Positions 6,392 to 13,029 of a stretch of 13,029 nt of DNA are shown here, one piece after another. Under the pieces are notes generated by a model. That model had not been told where the DNA came from. It was given only the letters and a program-made list of their open reading frames with translations, and ran no database searches. The translations under genes were made by a program, and so were the position numbers. This stretch comes from Acidimicrobiia bacterium. Lineage in GTDB: Bacteria; Actinomycetota; Acidimicrobiia; Spongiisociales; ZC4RG35. The stretch lies in contig JAOUGY010000082.1 in NCBI GenBank assembly GCA_029865445.1, forward strand, positions 1 to 13,029, given 5' to 3'. Each line of letters opens with the position of its first letter. The stretch's first letter is position 1.

Positions 6392-6970
6392 ATGCCGCGT
6401 CTGCTCGTCATCCGTCACGGGGCCATCGCCACCTCGGGCGTCGAGTTCCCGGCTCGGGACGGACTCGAACCCCTCTCGCCCCTCGGCGTCGTCGAAGTTG
6501 AGGCCCTGGCGTCGATGCTGGCCGGCGAACCGATCACCGCCATCCATTCGTCTCCCGCGGTCAGGGCCCGTCAAACGGCAGAGGCGATCGCGCGACGCCA
6601 CCGCCTCGAACCCCAGGTCGACGCGGCCCTCGCCGAGGTCGACATGGGCGAGTGGTCGGGTCAGGCCCTGGTCTGGGCCAAGCAGCAACCTGACTGGCGA
6701 ACGTTCCAGACTCGCCCGGGTGAGTTCACGTTCCCGGGCGGAGAGTCGTTTGTGTCACTTGTCGAGAGGACGGGCCCGTGCCTCGAACGGATCGGGGACA
6801 GTGCGACCGGCACGGTGGTGGTCACCGCTCATCTCGGCAATGTGATGGCCTTCCTCGCCCTCGCCGGCGTGCTGGAAGGTCACGTCGACATTCCCACGGC
6901 CAGCGTCACCGACTTCGACCTCGGCGGCCCGAAGATCCGCGTTGGCGAAATCGGCCGCCGCCCCGACTGA
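6392..6970 (+). CDS. Histidine phosphatase superfamily protein (phosphoglycerate mutase-like fold)
   Basis: 192 residues, about the usual length for a single-domain bacterial member, and probably cytoplasmic since no signal or membrane segment is visible. The family transfers phosphate through an active-site histidine. The pocket can be read: RHG (8-10, His9 nucleophile), SSPAVRARQTA (53-63, Arg58), AEVDMGEWSG with Glu82 as likely acid, GGES (116-119), and TAHLGN with the second histidine His147. Two deviations stand out: the usual RHGET/RHGQT is RHGAI, and the usual SHGG around the second histidine is AHLG. The substrate cannot be told; small sugar phosphates, nucleotide derivatives or phosphoproteins are all possible. 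It sits between two giant pseudokinase-bearing regulators, has its own leaderless-type promoter, and is probably not co-transcribed with gene 1, which ends in a hairpin 120 bases upstream. Confidence 0.94.
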   Translation: MPRLLVIRHGAIATSGVEFPARDGLEPLSPLGVVEVEALASMLAGEPITAIHSSPAVRARQTAEAIARRHRLEPQVDAALAEVDMGEWSGQALVWAKQQPDWRTFQTRPGEFTFPGGESFVSLVERTGPCLERIGDSATGTVVVTAHLGNVMAFLALAGVLEGHVDIPTASVTDFDLGGPKIRVGEIGRRPD

Positions 6971-6977
6971 ATCGGCA

Positions 6978-6994
6978 GCTCCGCGGAGCCTTTT
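6978..6994 (+). terminator. Short hairpin with T-run after the phosphatase gene
   Basis: GCTC (6978-6981) pairs with GAGC (6986-6989) around a CGCG loop within the perfect palindrome GCTCCGCGGAGC, and TTTT (6991-6994) follows after one base. It begins eight bases after the stop codon. The stem is short, so termination may be partial. The TTTT is also the start of the first operator heptamer of giant gene 2. Confidence 0.5.
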
Positions 6995-7008
6995 GCATTC
7001 GTTTGACG
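6991..7008 (+). promoter_or_regulatory. Putative SARP-type operator of giant gene 2
   Basis: Heptamers TTTTGCA (6991-6997) and TTTGACG (7002-7008) have 11-base start-to-start spacing. The 3' heptamer ends 70 bases before the ATG at 7079. A weak -10-like GATGTT (7018-7023) lies nine bases further on and would place a transcript start near the alternative ATG at 7031. Confidence 0.5.
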
Positions 7009-7066
7009 GTCGTGTGCGATGTTCGGTCGCATGGCTCCCGCATCCGCACCCGATCGCGATGTCGCA

Positions 7067-7072
7067 TATGTT
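7067..7072 (+). promoter_or_regulatory. -10 box TATGTT for a leaderless transcript of giant gene 2
   Basis: TATGTT lies in the context GCATATGTTTC, shared with gene 3, and ends six bases before the ATG at 7079. No purine-rich ribosome binding site precedes that ATG. Confidence 0.55.
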
Positions 7073-7078
7073 TCCGAT

Positions 7079-10000
7079 ATGGAGGTTTGGGTACTCGGCC
7101 CCACCGTCCTGCACCGGGACGCAGTCGAACTGTCGCCAGGCGGTCTGAAACAGAGAACCGTCCTTGCGCTCCTGGCGGCTTCGGCGGGGAGACCTGTCCC
7201 CATCGACGCTCTCATCGAAGGCCTGTATGGAGACGCTGCGGCGGGAGGCGCCCGCCGAACCATCGCCACCTACATCTCGAATCTCCGGCGGGAGATGGGC
7301 GACGCCATCCTCCGGTTGGGCGATTCGTATCAGCTGGACCCGGCAGTGAAGGTCGACGCCGTCGAGTTCGAGAAGCTGTATCGGTCGGGGTCGTCGCTGG
7401 TGGTCTCCGACCCGGGGCGGGCGGCGTCGATGCTCCGGGACGCTCTCGGCCTGTGGCGAGGCCACGCCTACGTGGATGTGGAAACCCGCTCCGCGCTGTC
7501 CTCCGAGATCAATCGGCTCGACGAGATGCGGCTGTCGGCGCTCGATGCCCGGGTCGAAGCCGACCTGGCGCTCGGCCTCCATCGAGATCTCGTTGGCGAG
7601 TTGGAGGCGTTGACGGCAGAACACCCGCTGCGGGAATCCTTTCGCGCTCACCAGATGGTGGCCCTCTATCGGTCGGGCCGCCAGAGCGACGCGCTTCGCG
7701 CCTTCGGGAGGACCCGCACCGTCCTCGCCGAAGAGATGGGGATCGACCCTTCGCCCGAGTTGCGGGAACTGGAGGAGGCGATCCTCACGCAGGATCCGAA
7801 GCTGGATGTCCGGATCAAGGCTTCGGTCGAGCGACGGGCCATCCTGGCCGCGGAACTGGATGATGGCGCGGTGTACCGGTCGCACGGAGAACGCGATGTT
7901 GCGCTGATCGACCGGGACGAGCGCTTCGGCGCTGCAGTCGCCGGCGCCGCCGGCCGGCCGCTCGGCGTGCGCGGGATCGCCGTATACGCGTCGTTTGATT
8001 CCGTTGACGCCGCCGCTCGGGCCGCCGGTCAGCTCGCCGGCGGCTCGCTGCGGCTGGCGATCGACCACGGCGACGTCGAAGTCGCCGACGGCCAGGTGTC
8101 GGGTCCGCCCATCCGCCGAGCTCTCCGTCTCGCCGCCATCGCCCACCCCGGGCAGATTCTGCTGTCGGCCGACGCCCAGGCTGTCCTCGCCTCTTCGCCG
8201 GCGAGCGGGTGGACGGTTCAAGGGCTCGGCGCCCAGGATGTGAAGGGGCTCGACGGCACGACTCACGTCTTCCAGCTGGTCGATCAGGCTTCCCCCCGGT
8301 CATTCCCCGATCTCGAAATCGACCGGCTGCCTCCGCCGATGCCCGACGACCGGACCGGAGCGGTCCCCGGGTACGAGATCCGGGGGACCCTGGAAACGGA
8401 TCCGGCCGGAACTCTCCACCGGGCCTATCAGGCTTCGGTGGGTCGCGAGGTGATCCTGCGCTTGTTCCGACCCGAACTCGTCTCCGACCCCCGGTTCGTG
8501 CGGAGGTTCGAGGCGCACGCCCAGCGAATCGCCGCCACCGGACACGCCCACCTCGTGCCGTTGCTCGACTATTGGCGCGACCCGGGTTCCGCGTTCTTCA
8601 TCCACCGGCTCATCCAAGGGTCGTCATTGCGGTCGGTGTTGAACCGGGGGCCGGTGACTCGCGACGAGATGGTTGGTTACGTCGACCGGATCGCCGGAGC
8701 CCTCAGGTCTGCTCATGACGCTGGTGTTGTCCACGGCAGATTGCGCCCGGAATCGGTGATCGTGGACTCCGACGCGAATCCGTACGTTGGCGAGCTCGGT
8801 CTGGCATCGATGCTGCATGGCCTCGTGACGTTCCCCGCCGACGCCTACACCGCACCCGAGGCGATCGGCGGTGACGTGTCGCAAGCGGCAGACATCTACT
8901 CGCTTGGGGTACTGGTGGCGGAACTGGCGAGCGGGTCGAGCCTTCCCTCCGATTCCTCACTTCCGCGGCTCGACACGGGGCTGGACAACCTCGTCCGGGT
9001 GTGCACGGATCCCGACCCGGTCGAGCGATTCCAGTCAGTCGATGAGTTCCTCGAGGCCTTTCACGGTGCCACGGGACGGTCCACGCTCGCCCCAGATGCC
9101 CGCAATCCATACAAGGGCCTCGCCGCATTCCAGGAAGCCGACGCCGGCGACTTCCACGGCCGGGAGGCGCTCGCCCGGCATCTCACCGAGGCGGTCCTCG
9201 AGCGGAACCTCACGGTGGTGGTGGGTCCCTCCGGAATCGGCAAGTCATCACTGGTCCGCGCCGGGTTGGTGCCGGAACTGCGCCGCCGCCGGCCAGACTG
9301 GATGATCGTCGACACCATTCCCGGGGCTCGGCCATTCGACCAGCTGGAGCTCGCCTTGTCGCGGGTGGCGCTCGTGCCGCCAGGTGATGCGGTCGATCGG
9401 ATGAGGTCGGGGAAACTCTCGATCTCGGAGGCGCTCTCAGGGTTGATGCCACCGGGTAGCCGACTGGTGCTCATCATCGACCAATTCGAGGAGTTGTTCA
9501 CGCAGGTGTTCGACGTCGAGGTCCGGCGGCGCTTCCTCGACCTGGTCGTCGATGAGGCCACGCGTTCGAACCCTCAGGTGCGATTGGTGGTCACGATCCG
9601 GGCGGACTTCTTCGACCGACCGATGCAGCATCCCGAGTTTGCGTCGCTGCTGGAGGATGCCGTCGTGCCGGTGCCGGCTCCCTCGCGGGAGGAACTGACA
9701 GAGATCGTCGTGGGCCCGGCCGGGGGCGTAGGAGTGGCGGTCGAGGAGGGTTTGGTGGCGGCTCTGGTCGCTGACACCGAACAGGAGGTGGGCGGGCTCC
9801 CGCTTCTCCAACACGCGCTCACCGAACTGTTCGAAACCCGGAACGGCAACCGGGTCACCCTCGAGTCGTACCACGAGGCAGGGGGTCTGTCGGGCTCGGT
9901 CGGTCGCCGGGCGGAGGCGACGTTCGAGGATCTCGGCGAGGAGGACCAGCCGGTTGCCAGAGAACTGTTCCTGCGCCTGGTGACGGTAGAGGAGCAGGCT

Positions 10001-12553
10001 GAGGACACCCGACGTCGCGTACGCCGTTCGGAGTTGATGGCTATCGGTGCACCGCAAGGGTCTGTGGAACGGGTGTTGGAGGCGTTTGGCCGGCATCGGC
10101 TGCTCGTGTTCGATCGGGATGCCTCGACCCGGGGACCCACCGTCGAGGTGGCGCACGAGGCGCTGATTCGTCACTGGCCGCGATTGCGCGCCTGGGTGGA
10201 CGAGGTTCGTGACGATCTGCTCACTCGCCGCCGGGTCGAGATCGCTGCCGGCGACTGGGTGCGATCGGGTGAGGATCCGGCGTTCTTGTTCGGTGGCGGT
10301 CGCTTGGAGCAGGCAGAGGGGTGGCGGTCGCGGGCTGGAGCGATCGACGAGGAGGGGGAGCGGTTCATCGTCGCGTCCCGTCGGTCGGCGGATACAGCGA
10401 TGGTCCGCCGTCGCACGGTGCGGCGCCGGGTGGTCACGGCGTTGTCGGGTGCGCTGGCACTGGCGGTGACGTTGGGTTCGTTCGGTTGGGTGCAGCGGGG
10501 GGTGGCAGAACGCGAGGCGATCACGGCTCGGATGCAGGAGCTGGCCACGCAAGCCGAGGTCGCCATCGACGAGGATCCGGACCTGGCGATTCTCCTCGCC
10601 CTGGAGGCCTACGAACTCTCCGAACAGCTCGACCTGGAACGCACCCCTGGCGAAGTCATGCGAGCGCTTCATGTCACCACCCAGTCCTCCCGGTTGGTGG
10701 GACAGCTACCGCACGGCCGGTTTGCGGCCGCGGTGAGCCCGGATGGCACGTTGCTGGTTCTCGACGATCCCGTGGATCGAACGATGGTTCACGTCTACGA
10801 CGCTGAGACGCTCGCGCTACGTCACTCGTTCGATTCGGGTGGCGTCGTGGGTGCTTTGACCTTCACGCCTGATGGCCGTGAGCTCGCCGTGTCGTTCCAC
10901 GATGACTGGGAAGACCTCGAACCGGCTTTGTTCGACGACCTTCCCGGCGTCCAGCTTTTCGACGTGGCGACGTGGTCTCCGACGGAGTCGTTCGACGGCC
11001 ATCTTCGCGGATGGAACGTCAGATTCTCGGCATCGGGTCAGTATTTGGCGGTCAATGGATTCAACGGCACGGGGATCCGATCGGCGGACCAGGTCCTCGT
11101 GGACGAACTCGGGTTTGTGACATGGGTGCCCGGCGGGGACATTGCGGCTGTCTGGCGACAGGACGAGGAAGTCATCGAGTTCCTTGATGTGGGCGACATG
11201 TCGGTCGTGGGGTCGGTTCCGATCCCGGGCATCGTCGTAAACAGCCTCTCGGTGCACCCGGATGGTCAGACGATGCTCATCGCCGACGGTGCATCAGAGC
11301 GGGTCATCGAGATGGACATCGGCGGCACCATCCGCGAGACGTGGGACACCCCGAGTGTGCAGATGGTTGGGTACTCGAGTGAAGGGGGTGGTTTCACCGC
11401 TCAGGGCAACGACGATCGGGTGCTCTTCGTTTCCGAGGCCGGAGCGTTGGAGTTGAGGGGGCACGCGGGTGGGAGCTGGACCACAGCCCATTCGATCGAT
11501 GGCACGCAAGTGTTCGCGCTCATGCTGAGTGGCGGAACCAGGGTGTGGGACGTGACTGTCGATGGTCCGCCGGAGCTGGGCTCGGTCCGTGTCAAGCCGG
11601 AGCGTTGGACGCCGCGCTTAGCTCCCGACGGGCGAACGCTTGCGCTGGTGACCGAAGTCTTGAGCGTTGAGCAAGATGGCAGGACCTTCGACCTGATCGA
11701 TGGCGTCGAAGGGGTGGTGCTCGAGAGGGACGTCGCAGTAGCGGGCTCGAGCTACATCGACGCAGCGGGTGGCTTCTCGGTGACGACCCTGCCCGAGCAG
11801 CTAGAGAGTTGCGAGCTCGTGTATTGGGAGGGTGGTTCTCCGGCAAGCGTCGCTGTCGGCAGCGTGTGCGCGGAGCCGGGTAAGGAGATCGCAAGGGTCG
11901 TCCAGGTGGGCTCGGGAGCGGAGATAGCGGAGTTTGCGTGGGCGGGTGGCATCGCATTCGGACCAGAGGGGACGCCGTCCGCTGGTTTGCTGGCGCATCA
12001 GGGAGGCGCTCTAGGAGCGATCGAAATCGTTGAACTCGGATCGGGCTCGAACCTCGGCAGCGTGGGGAAGGCGGGTGTATTCCTCTTTCGTCCTACTTTT
12101 AGCACCGATGGGTTGACCCTGACGGCCGGCAGTCAGGAGGGGTTCCTGGCGGTTGTCGACTTGCCCAAGGTCGTCAACGGCTCGACCGCCGACGAGGCTC
12201 TCACATTGGTGGAGGAGGGCGACGGTCCCACCAATTACACCACGAGCAGCGCCAACTTCGTTGTTTCGTCCCGGAGCGGCGAGCTGCTTCGGATCCGCGA
12301 TCGTGCCACGTTGGAGCCGCTCTACGACATTCCCATCGCGACAGGGATCTATGTACCGATGATCATCGATCCGGGTGAGCGCTACCTCTACTACCGGGAC
12401 GGGCGGGACGCGGCATCTGTGCTTCGCAGGCTGCCACTAGCGTCCGCACCGCTCGCAGAACTCGCCCGTTCACGCTTGAACCGCGACTTCACCCTCGACG
12501 AATGTGAGAGGTTCCTCTCCGACACCGATTGTTCGATGTACGCCGAGTCCTGA
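7079..12553 (+). CDS. Giant membrane-anchored SARP regulator, same architecture (paralogue 2)
   Basis: 1824 residues from ATG 7079, where the MEVWVLGP strand begins; in-frame ATGs at 7031 and 7019 would lengthen it. Order matches paralogue 1: winged helix (1-95), BTAD (to about 245), cyclase fold (about 253-398), kinase fold (about 430-668), nSTAND1 ATPase from NPYKGL (676) with Walker A GPSGIGKS (716-723) and Walker B Asp801, TM helix (about 1118-1139), WD40 propeller (about 1205-1790), C-terminal cap RLNRDF and CERFLSDTDC. The kinase has decayed further than in paralogue 1: Arg461 for the ATP lysine, HGR (552-554) for HRD, Ser for the catalytic-loop Asn (PES for PEN), Glu572 for the DFG Asp, and no glycine-rich loop. 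The cyclase fold also lacks its metal aspartates. Walker motifs are intact, so the ATPase is probably the only working enzyme. The cytoplasmic half aligns closely with paralogue 1; the propeller is colinear but strongly diverged, suggesting a different ligand. Confidence 0.96.
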   Translation: MEVWVLGPTVLHRDAVELSPGGLKQRTVLALLAASAGRPVPIDALIEGLYGDAAAGGARRTIATYISNLRREMGDAILRLGDSYQLDPAVKVDAVEFEKLYRSGSSLVVSDPGRAASMLRDALGLWRGHAYVDVETRSALSSEINRLDEMRLSALDARVEADLALGLHRDLVGELEALTAEHPLRESFRAHQMVALYRSGRQSDALRAFGRTRTVLAEEMGIDPSPELRELEEAILTQDPKLDVRIKASVERRAILAAELDDGAVYRSHGERDVALIDRDERFGAAVAGAAGRPLGVRGIAVYASFDSVDAAARAAGQLAGGSLRLAIDHGDVEVADGQVSGPPIRRALRLAAIAHPGQILLSADAQAVLASSPASGWTVQGLGAQDVKGLDGTTHVFQLVDQASPRSFPDLEIDRLPPPMPDDRTGAVPGYEIRGTLETDPAGTLHRAYQASVGREVILRLFRPELVSDPRFVRRFEAHAQRIAATGHAHLVPLLDYWRDPGSAFFIHRLIQGSSLRSVLNRGPVTRDEMVGYVDRIAGALRSAHDAGVVHGRLRPESVIVDSDANPYVGELGLASMLHGLVTFPADAYTAPEAIGGDVSQAADIYSLGVLVAELASGSSLPSDSSLPRLDTGLDNLVRVCTDPDPVERFQSVDEFLEAFHGATGRSTLAPDARNPYKGLAAFQEADAGDFHGREALARHLTEAVLERNLTVVVGPSGIGKSSLVRAGLVPELRRRRPDWMIVDTIPGARPFDQLELALSRVALVPPGDAVDRMRSGKLSISEALSGLMPPGSRLVLIIDQFEELFTQVFDVEVRRRFLDLVVDEATRSNPQVRLVVTIRADFFDRPMQHPEFASLLEDAVVPVPAPSREELTEIVVGPAGGVGVAVEEGLVAALVADTEQEVGGLPLLQHALTELFETRNGNRVTLESYHEAGGLSGSVGRRAEATFEDLGEEDQPVARELFLRLVTVEEQAEDTRRRVRRSELMAIGAPQGSVERVLEAFGRHRLLVFDRDASTRGPTVEVAHEALIRHWPRLRAWVDEVRDDLLTRRRVEIAAGDWVRSGEDPAFLFGGGRLEQAEGWRSRAGAIDEEGERFIVASRRSADTAMVRRRTVRRRVVTALSGALALAVTLGSFGWVQRGVAEREAITARMQELATQAEVAIDEDPDLAILLALEAYELSEQLDLERTPGEVMRALHVTTQSSRLVGQLPHGRFAAAVSPDGTLLVLDDPVDRTMVHVYDAETLALRHSFDSGGVVGALTFTPDGRELAVSFHDDWEDLEPALFDDLPGVQLFDVATWSPTESFDGHLRGWNVRFSASGQYLAVNGFNGTGIRSADQVLVDELGFVTWVPGGDIAAVWRQDEEVIEFLDVGDMSVVGSVPIPGIVVNSLSVHPDGQTMLIADGASERVIEMDIGGTIRETWDTPSVQMVGYSSEGGGFTAQGNDDRVLFVSEAGALELRGHAGGSWTTAHSIDGTQVFALMLSGGTRVWDVTVDGPPELGSVRVKPERWTPRLAPDGRTLALVTEVLSVEQDGRTFDLIDGVEGVVLERDVAVAGSSYIDAAGGFSVTTLPEQLESCELVYWEGGSPASVAVGSVCAEPGKEIARVVQVGSGAEIAEFAWAGGIAFGPEGTPSAGLLAHQGGALGAIEIVELGSGSNLGSVGKAGVFLFRPTFSTDGLTLTAGSQEGFLAVVDLPKVVNGSTADEALTLVEEGDGPTNYTTSSANFVVSSRSGELLRIRDRATLEPLYDIPIATGIYVPMIIDPGERYLYYRDGRDAASVLRRLPLASAPLAELARSRLNRDFTLDECERFLSDTDCSMYAES

Positions 12554-12555
12554 AC

Positions 12556-12617
12556 CCAATCCGCGGGCTGGGGACCGCGCTGAGCGGTGTCTGTTACCCA
12601 GGGTTTCCAACCTCGCG
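12556..12617 (+). repeat. 62-bp dispersed repeat, copy B
   Basis: The gapless inverted match to 6280-6341 begins three bases after the stop codon of giant gene 2. This copy can fold more fully than copy A: ACCGC (12574-12578) pairs with GCGGT (12584-12588) around GCTGA, inside CTGGG (12568-12572) with CCCAG (12597-12601), and AACCC (12553-12557) with GGGTT (12601-12605) is an alternative outer pairing. It may serve as the terminator of gene 2, but lies in the opposite orientation to copy A. Confidence 0.85.
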
Positions 12618-12623
12618 GGTTTT
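12609..12623 (+). terminator. Short hairpin with T-run before giant gene 3
   Basis: AACC (12609-12612) pairs with GGTT (12618-12621) around TCGCG, and the T-run covers 12620-12623. The stem is only four pairs, so this is weak. As with the other two SARP genes, the hairpin foot overlaps the first operator heptamer. Confidence 0.3.
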
Positions 12624-12637
12624 GCAGTTGTTTGACA
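12620..12637 (+). promoter_or_regulatory. Putative SARP-type operator of giant gene 3
   Basis: Heptamers TTTTGCA (12620-12626) and TTTGACA (12631-12637) have 11-base start-to-start spacing. The 3' heptamer ends 70 bases before the ATG at 12708. The site is nearly the same as that of gene 2, although copy B of the 62-bp repeat ends only two bases upstream of it. Confidence 0.5.
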
Positions 12638-12695
12638 GGGGGTGGGGATCGTTGGCGGCATGGCAGGCAGCCCGTCACGCCCCGATGCGATCGCA

Positions 12696-12701
12696 TATGT
12701 T
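12696..12701 (+). promoter_or_regulatory. -10 box TATGTT for a leaderless transcript of giant gene 3
   Basis: TATGTT in the context GCATATGTTTC ends six bases before the ATG at 12708, as in genes 1 and 2. No ribosome binding site is visible. Confidence 0.5.
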
Positions 12702-12707
12702 TCTCCC

Positions 12708-13029
12708 ATGGAGGTCAGGGTGCTCGGGCCGGTCGAGGTCGACCGGGACGGCGCAGCGCTGGTGCCCGGAGGGCTGAAACAACGGACCGTGTTGGCGCTG
12801 CTCATCGCCGCGCGGGGCCGGGCGGTGTCGGTGGACGCGCTCATCGACGGTGTCTACGGCGAACGTGCCGCGCCCGGGGCTCGCCGCACGCTCGCCACCT
12901 ACATCTCGAATCTCCGACATGTGCTCGGCGACGTGATCGGTCGGTCCGGTGACGGATACCAACTCGACCTCGGTGACATCGAGGTCGACGCCTTCCAGTT
13001 CGAAGACGAGTACCGGTCGGGCACCACCC
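12708..13029 (+). CDS. N-terminal part of a third SARP regulator (paralogue 3, cut by window end)
   Basis: The frame is open from ATG 12708 to the last base, giving 107 complete codons. The start is set by the MEVRVLGPVEV strand and by TATGTT six bases upstream; an in-frame ATG at 12660 would add 16 residues. The visible part is the OmpR-like winged helix (GGLKQRTVLALL, RRTLATYISNLR, GDGYQLD) and the start of the BTAD (EVDAFQFEDEYRSG). It is close to paralogues 1 and 2 over this stretch, and its upstream operator and -10 are shared with them. It is therefore probably another giant SARP-nSTAND1-WD40 protein, but only the DNA-binding end is in view. Confidence 0.9.
   Translation, partial: MEVRVLGPVEVDRDGAALVPGGLKQRTVLALLIAARGRAVSVDALIDGVYGERAAPGARRTLATYISNLRHVLGDVIGRSGDGYQLDLGDIEVDAFQFEDEYRSGTT

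Noticed and set aside
6755..8266. A 503-codon open frame on the minus strand crossing the phosphatase end and gene 2 start
   Set aside because: It runs through two well-supported + strand genes and an operator region, and shows no domain.
9437..10672. A 411-codon open frame on the minus strand
   Set aside because: It is antisense to the ATPase region of giant gene 2. Its C-terminal-half residues mirror those of the 1715-4288 frame because the paralogues are similar in DNA, not because a gene is conserved.
6280..12617. Composite transposon or insertion sequence bounded by the 62-bp inverted repeats
   Set aside because: No transposase frame exists in the window and no target-site duplication is visible outside the repeats. 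The repeat pair is reported, but not as a mobile element.
1..13029. tRNA, rRNA or CRISPR array
   Set aside because: I saw no cloverleaf with a TTCRA arm, no ribosomal RNA signature and no regularly spaced identical repeats of CRISPR length on either strand.

Overview
This window is high-GC DNA, most likely from an actinobacterium. An acidimicrobial lineage would fit, but that is inference. The evidence is the strong G/C bias at codon third positions, start codons that lack ribosome binding sites and sit behind TANNNT -10 boxes (leaderless transcripts), and the family content: SARP regulators fused to nSTAND1 ATPases and WD40 propellers.

All genes found lie on the + strand. Bases 1-272 hold no convincing gene; they carry an inverted repeat, nested hairpins and a putative operator. 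A small secreted-peptide gene follows (273-491), then a strong hairpin (549-590). The first giant gene (674-6208, 1844 aa) is a SARP-type winged helix plus BTAD, a degenerate class III cyclase domain, a PknB-like pseudokinase, an nSTAND1 ATPase, one transmembrane helix and a degenerate WD40 propeller. After it come a hairpin and a 62-bp repeat, then a histidine phosphatase (6392-6970). A second giant paralogue (7079-12553, 1824 aa) has the same domain order. A near-identical inverted copy of the 62-bp repeat follows, and then the start of a third paralogue (12708 onward) that leaves the window.

Read together, the locus looks like a tandem array of membrane-anchored one-component receptors. 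The propeller is predicted to lie outside the cell. The ATPase, two dead enzyme folds and the DNA-binding domain lie inside. Each paralogue, and also the small secreted-peptide gene, is preceded by heptamers repeated with an 11-bp period. This is the layout SARP proteins are known to bind, so the receptors may regulate themselves, each other and the peptide gene. The ligand, the role of the phosphatase and the target genes cannot be read from the sequence.
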